This document shows positions 18,011 to 26,223 of a DNA stretch of 31,546 nucleotides, in pieces. The translations under genes and the position numbers were made by a program. The first letter of the stretch is position 1. Every line of letters starts with the position of its first letter. Below the pieces are notes generated by a model, which saw nothing but the letters and a program-made list of their open reading frames with translations, was not told the origin of the DNA and made no database searches. The stretch covers positions 1 through 31,546 of the forward strand of contig NZ_DASZGI010000421.1 of NCBI RefSeq assembly GCF_035938995.1, given 5' to 3'. The stretch is from DASZGI01 sp035938995. Lineage in GTDB: Bacteria; Actinomycetota; Actinomycetes; Streptomycetales; Catenulisporaceae.

Positions 18011-19333
18011 ATGGCGACTAGTCAGGACCGCGCGCTGATCGGGCACCTGTTGCGGCGCAGCGGATTCGGCGCGAGCGGGGCGGAGATCGACGCCGCGACG
18101 GCGGCCGGCTACCCGGCGACGCTGGCCGCGCTGTTCACCCCCACCGCCGACCCCGGGGTGGCGGCGACCCCGCCGCCGTCCGCGGCCACTCTCGCCGAGC
18201 CGGCGAACGGCTCTTCCCCCGCTCAGAAGAAGGCGGCGAACACCCGGCGCGCCCAGCAGAGCTACGACCTGGTCGCGTGGTGGATCGCCCGGTTGACCGC
18301 CGCGCAGCAGCCGTGGACCGAAAAGCGCACCTTCTTCTGGCACGGCCACTTCGCCACTTCCATCCAGAAGGTCCGCAGCGCCGCGCTGATGCTGCTGCAG
18401 AACGAGACGATGCGCACGCTCGGCGGCGGCGACTTCCGCACCCTGATGCGGACGATGTTCACCGACCCGGCGATGATGCTCTGGCTCGACGCGGAGGGCA
18501 GCACCGTCAAGGCGCCGAACGAGAACCTGGCCCGCGAGTCCATGGAACTGTTCTCGCTCGGGGTCGGGAACTATACGGAGACGGACGTGCGCCAGGCGGC
18601 CCTCGCGCTCACCGGCTGGCGGCTCAACCGGACCTCGGGCGCGGCCGTCTTCGCCCCGCGGTCGCACGCGCCGGGGCCGGAGACGATCCTGGGCAAGACG
18701 GCGTCCTTCGACGTCGACTCCTTCACCGATCTGCTGATGGCGCAACCGGTCAACGCGCGCTTCATCACCTCGCGCATGTGGTTCAGGCTCGCCTCGTCCG
18801 ACGCCGTGCCCGCCGACACGCTCGCCAGGCTGATCGCCGCCTACGGACCCGGCCGGGATCTGACCGCTCTGGCCCGCGCAGTCTTCTCCGACGCGGCTTT
18901 CACCGGCGACGCCGCCCGCTACGCGCTGGTCAAGCAGCCGGTCGAGTACGTCGTCGGAACCCTGCGGGCCCTGAAGATCACCCCGCCCTCGAGCGGCTCG
19001 GACAAGAACTCGGCCGTCCTGCGCACCGTGCTGAACGGGCTCGGCCAGGTCCCGTTCGCGCCGCCCAACGTCGGCGGCTGGCCGTCCGGGCGGCTGTGGC
19101 TGACGACCGCCGCGACGCAGAGCCGCATCACCTTCGCCGAGTGGGCGGCCGCGGCCGGCGATCTGTCGGAGGTCGCCGACGCGGCGCCCAACGCCAGGAT
19201 CGACGCGGCGGCCCACCTGCTCGGCGTCGACGCGTTCAGCGACCGCACCCGCGCGGCCCTGGCCGACGTCGCCGCCGACCCGCGCGCGCTGGTCGCACTC
19301 GCGCTGCTCAGCCCCGAGTACGCGGTCAACTGA
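18011..19333 (+). CDS. DUF1800 family protein
   Basis: A 440-residue protein of the DUF1800 family, biochemical function unknown. Family features are the N-terminal HLLRRSGFGAS (about 12-22), TFFWHGHFATS (about 107-117), a NENLARESMELFSLGVG stretch (about 169-185), LTGWRL and NVGGWPSG near residue 350. There is no signal peptide; such proteins are nearly always encoded next to a DUF1501 protein, as here, and may be co-exported with the Tat-dependent partner. ATG at 18011 is used because homology begins at once; no strong ribosome-binding site precedes it, so leaderless or weak initiation is possible. Three 17-bp repeats lie just upstream. Confidence 0.9.
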   Translation: MATSQDRALIGHLLRRSGFGASGAEIDAATAAGYPATLAALFTPTADPGVAATPPPSAATLAEPANGSSPAQKKAANTRRAQQSYDLVAWWIARLTAAQQPWTEKRTFFWHGHFATSIQKVRSAALMLLQNETMRTLGGGDFRTLMRTMFTDPAMMLWLDAEGSTVKAPNENLARESMELFSLGVGNYTETDVRQAALALTGWRLNRTSGAAVFAPRSHAPGPETILGKTASFDVDSFTDLLMAQPVNARFITSRMWFRLASSDAVPADTLARLIAAYGPGRDLTALARAVFSDAAFTGDAARYALVKQPVEYVVGTLRALKITPPSSGSDKNSAVLRTVLNGLGQVPFAPPNVGGWPSGRLWLTTAATQSRITFAEWAAAAGDLSEVADAAPNARIDAAAHLLGVDAFSDRTRAALADVAADPRALVALALLSPEYAVN

Positions 19334-19374
19334 GCGGCGCCGGACACACCGCATGCCAGACATACTGCACGACT

Positions 19375-19410
19375 GGCTGTAACAACTGGAATTAACTGGG
19401 CTGTAACAAC
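19375..19410 (+). repeat. Direct repeat of a 12-mer with 24-bp period
   Basis: GGCTGTAACAAC occurs at 19375-19386 and again at 19399-19410, each preceded by ACTG and followed by a nearby CTGG. It lies between the DUF1800 stop and the DUF1501 start, in a lower-GC patch. The two copies are spaced by about two helical turns and could be a regulator or processing site. Confidence 0.7.
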
Positions 19411-19439
19411 AGCACTGGGACACCGGGACGGACGCAACG

Positions 19440-20720
19440 ATGGACACCCTCACCCGCCGCAAGTTCCTGCTCGCCTCCGGCGTCACCGGCGCCGCGGCGC
19501 TCGCGGTCGGCGGCGCCGCGCTGACCTGGGACACGCTGCACCGCGCCGCGGCCTCCGACCCGCTGCCGCCCGGGCAGGGCATCCTCGTGCTGCTCACCAT
19601 GTACGGCGGCAACGACGGGCTGAACACCGTGATCCCCGCCGCCGACCCGGCGTATCAGAAGGCCCGGCCCGACCTGGCCTACCAGCCGCAGGAGGTGCTC
19701 GACCTCGGCGGCGGGCTCGGCCTGAACCCGTCGATGGGCGCGATGCACGACCTCTGGAAGAGCGGCAAGCTCGCCATCGTGCGCGGAGTCGGCTACCCGC
19801 AGCCCAACCACAGCCACTTCGTCTCGATGGACATCTGGCAGACCGCATCGCCCACCGACCCCGGCACGTCCGGATGGCTCGGGCGGTGGCTGGACGCCCA
19901 GCCGGACGACAAGCTCCGCGCGCTGCGCGCGGTGTCGCTCGGCGGTGTGCTCCCTCCGCTGCTCGCCGGGGTGAACACCGCCGGGTCCGCGCTGCCGCTC
20001 GGCCGGTTTCACCTGCCCAAGGGCGCCGCCGGGACCGCGCTCCAAGCACTCGGCGACCCTTCCGCGCAGGATTGCCCCAACGCGGCCTACGCTGCACGCG
20101 ACACCGCGGATCTGTTCACCGTCGCCGGCGCATTCGGCTCGAGCCTGACGCCCGCCGGGGGCTCGTCCGGCGCTTCGCGTTCCGCAACAGGCTCTCCAAC
20201 GGCCTCCGCGTCGCCTTCCACAGGCACGACGAAAGCCGCAGGAGGGGGCGCACTGGCCCAGCAGCTGGATATTGTTGCCTCCTGCATCGAATCCGCTGTG
20301 CCTACCCGTGTGTATGCGGTCAGCCTGGGCGGATTCGATACCCACTCCGCGGAAAAGGGCACACAGGGCACCTTGCTCGGTCAGGTCTCTGACGCGATCG
20401 GGGCCTTCCAACAACGAATCTCGGCAGGCACGCGCGCCAACGACGTCGTTCTGGTCGCCTATTCGGAGTTCGGCCGGAGAGTCGCCGCCAACGCCAACGA
20501 CGGGACGGACCACGGCACCGCGGGCCCGGTCTTCGCCGTCGGGGAGTCGGTGCGCGGCGGGTTCGTCGGCGAGCAGCCGTCGCTCACCGATCTGGACGCC
20601 GGGGACCTGAAGTTCCACACCGACTTCCGGTCGGTGTACGCCACGGTGCTCGAGCGGGCGCTCGGCGCGGACTCGGCGGCCGTTCTGGGCGGCTCCTTCC
20701 CGACCCTGCCGTTCCTGTAG
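19440..20720 (+). CDS. DUF1501 family Tat-exported protein
   Basis: A 426-residue DUF1501 protein. The N-terminus is a Tat signal: TRRKFLL at 5-11 followed by a Gly/Ala hydrophobic stretch. DUF1501 belongs to the alkaline-phosphatase/sulfatase-like superfamily; typical segments are MYGGNDGLNTV (54-64), NHSHFVSMDIWQT (123-135) and GGFDTHS (297-303). Enzymatic activity is not established. Residues about 235-270 form a Ser/Thr/Gly-rich low-complexity insert whose DNA (about 20160-20250) is less GC-rich than its surroundings. The gene is 106 bp after its DUF1800 partner, with a direct-repeat pair between them. GGGACGGACG precedes the ATG. The likely site of action is outside the membrane. Confidence 0.9.
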   Translation: MDTLTRRKFLLASGVTGAAALAVGGAALTWDTLHRAAASDPLPPGQGILVLLTMYGGNDGLNTVIPAADPAYQKARPDLAYQPQEVLDLGGGLGLNPSMGAMHDLWKSGKLAIVRGVGYPQPNHSHFVSMDIWQTASPTDPGTSGWLGRWLDAQPDDKLRALRAVSLGGVLPPLLAGVNTAGSALPLGRFHLPKGAAGTALQALGDPSAQDCPNAAYAARDTADLFTVAGAFGSSLTPAGGSSGASRSATGSPTASASPSTGTTKAAGGGALAQQLDIVASCIESAVPTRVYAVSLGGFDTHSAEKGTQGTLLGQVSDAIGAFQQRISAGTRANDVVLVAYSEFGRRVAANANDGTDHGTAGPVFAVGESVRGGFVGEQPSLTDLDAGDLKFHTDFRSVYATVLERALGADSAAVLGGSFPTLPFL

Positions 20721-20722
20721 GC

Positions 20723-20777
20723 CGGGGACCGGCGACGGGGTGGCCGGGTCCGCGGGGGTGGTCCGGTCGCCCCGTTT
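20723..20777 (+). terminator. Probable terminator after the DUF1501 gene
   Basis: CGGGGACCGG (20723-20732) pairs with CCGGT-CG-CCCCG (20763-20774), a 10-bp stem with a 2-nt bulge and a long GC-rich loop, followed by TTT. It begins 3 bp after the stop codon. Confidence 0.5.
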
Positions 20778-20982
20778 CGGCACGTCAGCGATCGCGGCCG
20801 GGTAGCGGGCGGATAGCGAACAGGTAACGCGGAGATATCTGACGAGGCATCAGGTTGCGATTGGGCAACACGGCGTACCGCGCGGGCCGCGCAGTCGAAC
20901 GCCGGGTGAAGTGTTCGAATTGTTGCGAGCGGCTTCCGGCGCGGCACCGGCGGAGCACGTCACCGGGTGGACCATGGGGACT

Positions 20983-20998
20983 ATTGGTGTAGACCAAT
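20983..20998. promoter_or_regulatory. DasR-dre-like palindrome
   Basis: ATTGGTGTAGACCAAT is an inverted repeat matching the GntR/HutC-type DasR element ACTGGTCTAGACCAGT at 13 of 16 positions (15 of 16 if the usual C/T and A/G exchanges are allowed). A second half-site pair TTGG/CCAA follows at 21000-21013. It lies about 260 bp upstream of the sugar-binding-protein gene. Binding by DasR or a relative is an inference. Confidence 0.5.
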
Positions 20999-21259
20999 GT
21001 TGGTACGAGCCAAATTGATGTGAACACCGTGCGATCATGGCCCCCGCAGCACGTTTCCCAATCGTTACGCCGTCGCGCAAATTCATCCGCATGACCTCTT
21101 CACAACGGCCGCCGTGCGCAATACGTTGCCGGTCACAACATTCCGCAGGAGTGGTCACCGGCACTATACGGACGCCAGGGTCGGGACGCTCAGGCCCCTC
21201 CGCTCCACCGCGTCCGCAATCCGAACAACTTCAACGTTCCGACGAAAGGGACCCGCGCG

Positions 21260-22399
21260 ATGATGCGAAAGGGAATCCTGGCCGCAGTGGCGGCTGGTGT
21301 GACTGTCACGACAGCGCTGGCCGGCTGTAGTTCCTCCAAGGCCCCGGCTACTTCGTCCTCCACCACCAACAACAAGGTCGGCGTCCTTCTCCCCGATACC
21401 GCGTCCTCTCCGCGGTGGACCGCCGCCGACCCGGACGAGATCGCCAAGCAGTGCACGGTCTACAAGCTCAACTGCCAGGTGTACAACGCCAACGGCTCCG
21501 CCACTGAGCAGGAGACCCAGGCCCAGCAGCTGATCAGCTCGGGCGTCGGCGTCATCCTCCTGGTCGACCTGGACCCGGCCTCCGGCGCGCAGATCGAGGC
21601 CAAGGCCAAGCAGGCCGGCGTCGTCGTCATCGACTACGACCGCTACACCTCGGGCGGCTCGGCCGAGTACTACGTCTCCTACGACAACGTGCAGGTCGGC
21701 AAGGACCAGGGCACCGCCCTGACCCAGTGCCCGCAGGTCGCCGGCAAGAGCTCGGTCGGCTACGTCGAGATCGACGGCGCCCCCACCGACAACAACGCCA
21801 CCCTGTTCGCCCAGGGTTACAACTCGGTCCTGAGCACCCAGGCCGGCTGGAACAAGCTGGCCGACCAGACCGGACAGTGGAGCTCCACCGTCGCGCAGAC
21901 CGTCTTCCAGAGCATGCTCGCCTCCAACGCCTCGAAGATCGACGCGGTCATGGTCGCCAACGACACGATGGCCCAGTCGGTCATCAACGTGCTGACCGGG
22001 CAGAACCTGGCCGGCAAGGTCGCGGTCTCCGGTCAGGATGCCACCCCTGGCGGCCTGGACAACATCATGGCGGGCACTCAGTGCTTCACCATTTACAAGG
22101 CCGTCACCGGTGAGGCCGACGTCGCGGTCAAGCTGGCCTCGCAGATCCTGGCCGGGACGGTCAAGGCCGGGACGATGCCGTCCGGCGCCGTCTCCTTCAC
22201 CGGTCCGGACAAGCGCACCATCCCCGCCTACCTGGCCACCCCGACCGTCATCACCAAGGCCAACGTCTCCCAGCCGGTCACAGACGGCTACGTCACCGCC
22301 GCCGCTGTCTGCGACAACACCAGCCTGAGCGCCTCCGCGCTCGCGACGCTGATCGCCGAGTGCAACGCGAACGGCATCAGCTACCAGCCCTCCAGCTGA
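21260..22399 (+). CDS. Sugar ABC transporter substrate-binding lipoprotein (XylF-like)
   Basis: A 379-residue periplasmic-binding-protein-type lipoprotein, sugar receptor of a CUT2 ABC importer. A hydrophobic signal ends in the lipobox LAGC near 20-23. The mature part has the two-lobed LacI-like binding fold: KVGVLLPDT, AQQLISSGVGVILLVDLDP, VVVIDYDRY, VAVSGQDATPGGL and a C-terminal FTIYKAVTGEADVA segment. Gene order and similarity to the Streptomyces xylFGH-rok7B7 locus suggest xylose or a related sugar, but the ligand cannot be read from the sequence. ATG at 21260 or 21263 are both possible; AAGGGA lies upstream. First gene of the operon, with a dre-like palindrome upstream and a strong hairpin before the ATPase gene. 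Confidence 0.92.
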   Translation: MMRKGILAAVAAGVTVTTALAGCSSSKAPATSSSTTNNKVGVLLPDTASSPRWTAADPDEIAKQCTVYKLNCQVYNANGSATEQETQAQQLISSGVGVILLVDLDPASGAQIEAKAKQAGVVVIDYDRYTSGGSAEYYVSYDNVQVGKDQGTALTQCPQVAGKSSVGYVEIDGAPTDNNATLFAQGYNSVLSTQAGWNKLADQTGQWSSTVAQTVFQSMLASNASKIDAVMVANDTMAQSVINVLTGQNLAGKVAVSGQDATPGGLDNIMAGTQCFTIYKAVTGEADVAVKLASQILAGTVKAGTMPSGAVSFTGPDKRTIPAYLATPTVITKANVSQPVTDGYVTAAAVCDNTSLSASALATLIAECNANGISYQPSS

Positions 22400-22421
22400 C
22401 CTGCTGAAGCGCTAAGGACAT

Positions 22422-22465
22422 CCCCGGCCGCTACACGCTCCCGCCTGGGCGTGTGGCGGCCGGGG
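22422..22465 (+). terminator. Intercistronic hairpin between binding protein and ATPase genes
   Basis: CCCCGGCCGCTACACGC (22422-22438) pairs with GCGTGTGGCGGCCGGGG (22449-22465), 17 pairs including one G-T, around a 10-nt loop. There is no T-run. Such a hairpin commonly stabilises the binding-protein mRNA and lowers expression of the downstream transporter genes by partial termination. Confidence 0.75.
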
Positions 22466-22516
22466 AGACGTACGTCATGGACCGTACGGAATTACCCAGG
22501 AGATGGCGGTAGAACG

Positions 22517-23320
22517 TTGAGCACTACACCCGACACGAGCACACCTGCGTTGAGGCTGATCGGAGTCGAGAAGTCCTTCGGCCCGGTTCAGGTCCTGCAC
22601 AGCGTGGACTTCGAGGCGTACAAGGGCGAGGTAACCGCCCTCGTCGGCGACAACGGCGCGGGCAAGTCGACCCTCGTCAAATGCATCGGCGGTACCTACC
22701 AGGCCGACTCCGGGGAATTCCTCTTCGAGGGCCAGCCCGCCCACGTGCACACTCCGCGCGACGCGGCGGCCCTCGGCATCGAGATCGTCTACCAGGACCT
22801 CGCCCTGTGCGACAACCTCGACATCGTCCAGAACATGTTCCTCGGCCGCGAGCGCACCACCCCGCGCAACACCCTCGACGAGGGCGTGATGGAACGGCTG
22901 GCCGGCGACACGCTCGCCTCGCTGTCCGTACGCACCGTCAAGTCCGTGCGCCAGAAGGTCTCCAGCCTCTCCGGCGGCCAGCGGCAGACCGTGGCGATCG
23001 CCAAGGCCGTGCTGTGGAACTCCAAGATCGTCATCCTCGACGAGCCCACGGCCGCCCTCGGCGTCGCGCAGACCGCCGAAGTGCTCCGGCTGGTGCGCAA
23101 CCTCGCCGACAAGGGCCTGGCGGTCATCCTCATCTCGCACAACATGAACGACGTGCTCCAGGTCTCCGACCGGGTCGCCGCGCTCTACCTCGGGCGGATG
23201 GCCGCGCAGGTCAAGCGTTCCGAGATCACCCACACCCAAATCGTCGAGCTGATCACGGCAGGCCGTTCCGGCAACCTCGGGCTCGGGCTCGCAGAGGCCA
23301 CGAACGGAGCCGCACTATGA
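22517..23320 (+). CDS. Sugar ABC transporter ATPase, single domain (XylG/FrcA-like)
   Basis: A 267-residue ATP-binding subunit. Walker A is GDNGAGKST at 44-52 (Lys50), the ABC signature LSGGQ is at 151-155, and Walker B ends with Asp175-Glu176 (ILDEPTAAL), followed by the switch His in LISHNMNDV. Many CUT2 ATPases (RbsA, XylG of E. coli) carry two such domains in about 500 residues; here there is one, as in FrcA-type proteins, so a homodimer should drive the permease. TTG at 22517 is chosen as the start because homology begins directly after it; the frame further upstream runs through the hairpin. The stop overlaps the permease start by ATGA, indicating coupled translation. Confidence 0.92.
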   Translation: MSTTPDTSTPALRLIGVEKSFGPVQVLHSVDFEAYKGEVTALVGDNGAGKSTLVKCIGGTYQADSGEFLFEGQPAHVHTPRDAAALGIEIVYQDLALCDNLDIVQNMFLGRERTTPRNTLDEGVMERLAGDTLASLSVRTVKSVRQKVSSLSGGQRQTVAIAKAVLWNSKIVILDEPTAALGVAQTAEVLRLVRNLADKGLAVILISHNMNDVLQVSDRVAALYLGRMAAQVKRSEITHTQIVELITAGRSGNLGLGLAEATNGAAL

Positions 23321-24660
23321 GCGCGCCGACCACCACAGACATCCAGTCCTCCGGGCAGGACGCGCAGCCCACGAACCTCGCCGACTACACCCAATCCTAT
23401 GTCCAGCGGGTGCGGTCGGGCGAGACCGGCTCGATTCCGGCGCTGCTCGGCCTGATCGTCCTCGTCATCTTCTTCGTGATCGTGCACCAGGGCTTCCTGT
23501 CCGCGTACAACGTCGAGAACATCGTCGCGGACGGCGCGCCGACCATCGTGATGGCGATGGGCCTGGTCTTCGTCCTGCTCCTCGGTGAGATCGACCTGTC
23601 CGCGGGCACGGCCTCCGGGGTCTGCGCGGCGCTGATGGCCGTGATGATGGCGCGACACGGGCAGCCCTGGTGGCTGACCTTCCTCGCCGCGATCGGCACC
23701 GGCGTCGTCATCGGGTTCTTCATCGGCTGGCTGCGGGCGAAGGTCGGCATCCCGTCCTTCGTCATCACGCTGGCCGCCTTCCTCGGCTTCCAGGGCGTCA
23801 CGCTGATCCTGATCGGCCCGGCGGCCATCCAGCTGCACGACAACATCCTGATCGGCCTGGAGGGCGGCAACAACGACTTCGTCCCGATCTGGCTGGGCTG
23901 GACCATCCTGGCGGCGTTCACGGCCGGATACGCGCTGCTCAAGGTGCGCACCGGCGCGGCGCGGCGCAGGAACGGCCTGACCCCCGAACCCCTGTCCATC
24001 ACCGCCCTGAAGGTCGCCGCGCTCGCCGCCTTCGGCGGCGCGTTCATCTACTACATGGGCATCAACCGCAGCCTCGTGGCGAAGAGCGCGTTCTTCGCCG
24101 GGTCCAAGTCCGAGGGCATGCCCTGGGTCGTCGTGGTGATCCTCGTCCTGTTCGTGCTGCTCACCTTCGTGCTCAACCGCACCCGCTACGGCCGGCACGT
24201 CTACGCCGTCGGCGGCAACGACGAGGCTTCGCGCCGCGCCGGTATCCGGGTCGACCGGATCCGCATCTCGGTGTTCGTGATCTGCTCCACCATGGCCGCC
24301 CTGGCCGGCATCCTCTCCGCCTCCTTCACCGAGGGTGTGCAGTCCGACGCCGGCGCGGGCAACACCCTGCTGCTCGCCGTCGGCGCGGCCGTCATCGGCG
24401 GAACCTCCCTGTTCGGAGGCCGGGGCCGAGTGGTGGACGCGGTCATCGGCGGACTCGTGGTCGAGGTCATCGCGTACGGCATGTCGAACCTGATCCAGTC
24501 GAGCAACTCCGCGGCCTGGCAGCAGATCGTCACGGGCCTCGTCCTGCTGATCGCCGCCGGCTTCGACGCGGTCTCCCGCCGCGGTTCCGGCGCCGGTTCC
24601 GGCAGCTTCGCCCGGCTCCTCGCCGTGATCTTCCGGCTCAACAAGAAGACGGGGGCGTGA
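23317..24660 (+). CDS. Sugar ABC transporter permease (XylH-like)
   Basis: A 447-residue inner-membrane permease of the CUT2 (BPD_transp_2) family with about ten hydrophobic helices. Typical segments are VENIVADGAPTIVMAMGLVF, LLGEIDLSAGT, GIPSFVITLAAFLGFQG, the cytoplasmic NRTRYGRHVYAVGGNDEASR loop that contacts the ATPase, and GGTSLFGGRG. A hydrophilic N-terminal 40 residues and an extra helical insert near 210-260 make it longer than E. coli XylH (about 390), as is common in actinobacteria. ATG at 23317 overlaps the ATPase stop by 4 bp. The ROK regulator gene follows after 53 bp and is probably co-transcribed. Confidence 0.93.
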   Translation: MSAPTTTDIQSSGQDAQPTNLADYTQSYVQRVRSGETGSIPALLGLIVLVIFFVIVHQGFLSAYNVENIVADGAPTIVMAMGLVFVLLLGEIDLSAGTASGVCAALMAVMMARHGQPWWLTFLAAIGTGVVIGFFIGWLRAKVGIPSFVITLAAFLGFQGVTLILIGPAAIQLHDNILIGLEGGNNDFVPIWLGWTILAAFTAGYALLKVRTGAARRRNGLTPEPLSITALKVAALAAFGGAFIYYMGINRSLVAKSAFFAGSKSEGMPWVVVVILVLFVLLTFVLNRTRYGRHVYAVGGNDEASRRAGIRVDRIRISVFVICSTMAALAGILSASFTEGVQSDAGAGNTLLLAVGAAVIGGTSLFGGRGRVVDAVIGGLVVEVIAYGMSNLIQSSNSAAWQQIVTGLVLLIAAGFDAVSRRGSGAGSGSFARLLAVIFRLNKKTGA

Positions 24661-24713
24661 TCAGCACCGGACCGGAGGCGTACGGAGACACCGATACGGA
24701 AGGCCGAGCCTAG

Positions 24714-25964
24714 ATGAGCGCCGCGCACGCCGGAGCGACGCAGGACGAGGTGCGTCGGCACAACGTGTCGACCCTCCTGCGGTACGTCCACGTACACGGG
24801 CCGACCTCGCGCGCGGAACTCACCGCCGTGATGCAGCTCAACCGCTCGACCATCGGCGCGCTGACGGCCGACCTGGTGGGCTCCGGCCTGGTGCGCGAGG
24901 AACTGCCCGCGCGCGGGGCCGGAGCCGGGGCCGGACGCCCCTCCCTGGTGGTGGTGCCCCGGTCCGAGCGGGTGTACGTGCTCGCGTTCGACATCGGCGT
25001 CGACTACCTGATCGCCGCCCGGGTAGGTCTCGGCGGAGCGATCCTGGACCGGCGCGAGCTCTACCGGCCGCGCGGCGACTATGCCCTCGACGACGTCGCC
25101 GCGCACCTGGGCCGGTTCACCGGCGAGATGCTCACCCGTGCTGGAGCGGACGCGATATGCGTGGGCGTCGGCGCGGCGATCGCCGGCGTGGTGCGCGACA
25201 CGGACGGCCTGGTCCGCTTCGCCCCGAACCTGGGCTGGGTCGACGCGCCGCTCGGCGAGACCCTGAGCACCGTCCTCGGCCAGCACGGCATCCACGCCCC
25301 GGTCGCGATCGGCAACGACGCGGACCTCGGCGCGCTGGCCGAACACGTGCGCGGCGCGGCGGCGGGCGCCACCGACGCGGTCTATCTGACCGGCGAGGTG
25401 GGCGTCGGCGCCGGGATCATCGTCGGCGGCGAGCCGTTGCGCGGCGCCGGAGGCTATGGCGGCGAGCTCGGCCACATGGTCGTCAACCCGGCCGGGCGGC
25501 TGTGCCGCTGCGGTGCCCGCGGCTGCTGGGAGACCGAGATCGGCGAGAAGGCCATCCTCGACGCGGCCGGGCACCCCGACGGCCCACGCTCCACGGTGCC
25601 CGCGGTCGTCGCCGCGGCGGCCGGAGGCGACGCGCGCGCGATCGCCGCGATCCGTCATGTGGGTGAATGGCTCGGCATCGGCGTCGGCAACCTGGTGAAC
25701 ATCTTCAACCCCGAGGTGGTCGTCTTCGGCGGCCTGCTGCGCGACATGCTGCCGGCGGTGGAACCGCAGCTGCGCGCGACGCTGCGCACCTCGGGGCTCG
25801 TCGCCCCGCGCGAGCAGGTGCGGCTCGTGGCGCCCGGGCTCGGCCCGGACTCCACGCTCGTCGGTGCGGCGGAGCGGGCGTTCGGCCCGCTGCTCAACGA
25901 CCCGCCCGGCGCCCTCGCGCCGCTGGTGGCGGGCCTTCCCGCGGCCCAGGCCGGCGGCTGGTGA
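24714..25964 (+). CDS. ROK family transcriptional regulator (Rok7B7-like)
   Basis: A 416-residue ROK regulator. A winged helix-turn-helix lies at about 12-65 (RAELTAVMQLNRSTIGALT), followed by an actin-like sugar-kinase-type fold with GVGAAIAGVV and the IGNDAD motif. The ROK zinc site is intact: His254 (GELGHM) and Cys264, Cys266 and Cys271 in CRCGARGCWE. In Streptomyces coelicolor the homologous Rok7B7 acts on xylose transport, carbon catabolite repression, development and antibiotic production. Its position behind the transporter genes supports autoregulation with the operon. Whether it binds a sugar is unknown. GGAAGG lies about 10 bp before the ATG. A small hairpin follows the stop. Confidence 0.92.
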   Translation: MSAAHAGATQDEVRRHNVSTLLRYVHVHGPTSRAELTAVMQLNRSTIGALTADLVGSGLVREELPARGAGAGAGRPSLVVVPRSERVYVLAFDIGVDYLIAARVGLGGAILDRRELYRPRGDYALDDVAAHLGRFTGEMLTRAGADAICVGVGAAIAGVVRDTDGLVRFAPNLGWVDAPLGETLSTVLGQHGIHAPVAIGNDADLGALAEHVRGAAAGATDAVYLTGEVGVGAGIIVGGEPLRGAGGYGGELGHMVVNPAGRLCRCGARGCWETEIGEKAILDAAGHPDGPRSTVPAVVAAAAGGDARAIAAIRHVGEWLGIGVGNLVNIFNPEVVVFGGLLRDMLPAVEPQLRATLRTSGLVAPREQVRLVAPGLGPDSTLVGAAERAFGPLLNDPPGALAPLVAGLPAAQAGGW

Positions 25965-25968
25965 CCCG

Positions 25969-25989
25969 ATCCCGCGGTGCGAGCGGGAT
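25969..25989 (+). terminator. Small hairpin after the ROK gene
   Basis: ATCCCGC (25969-25975) pairs with GCGGGAT (25983-25989) around a 7-nt loop, followed by TT, five bases after the stop codon. A weak terminator is plausible. Confidence 0.45.
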
Positions 25990-26223
25990 TCAGGTGAAGA
26001 TCATGTGGAGGTCCCGCACGGGCCCGGGACGCCGACCGCTCGGCGATTAGACTCGGAGCCTCGTCCGATCCGGTGTGCCGCCCGCGAGCGCCGTCGCGCC
26101 GGGTAGGGGACGATGAACTGCGGGTTGCGTAAGGCCGGTGACACCCTTCGGCCCGGCCCGCGGGACAGACCGTGTGTATCACCGTTCGGACCCTCGTCGC
26201 GCGAGGGGGATAGGAGGCCACCC

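Larger units (their letters stand above)
20721..21259. other. Upstream region of the sugar ABC operon
   Basis: About 540 bp with no convincing gene. It holds the preceding terminator, a lower-GC patch around 20860-21150, a DasR-dre-like palindrome (20983-20998) and a second TTGG/CCAA half-site pair (21000-21013). A possible -10 word, TATACG, lies at 21165, but no good -35 box was found for it. Confidence 0.55.

Noticed and set aside
17450..18012. Three medium open frames between aconitase and the DUF1800 gene
   Set aside because: No domain, no ribosome-binding site, and they cross tandem repeats and palindromes.
26113..26223. Upstream ATG as the dxs start
   Set aside because: It would add 37 residues unlike the family, while the GTG at 26224 has TAGGAGG at ideal distance.
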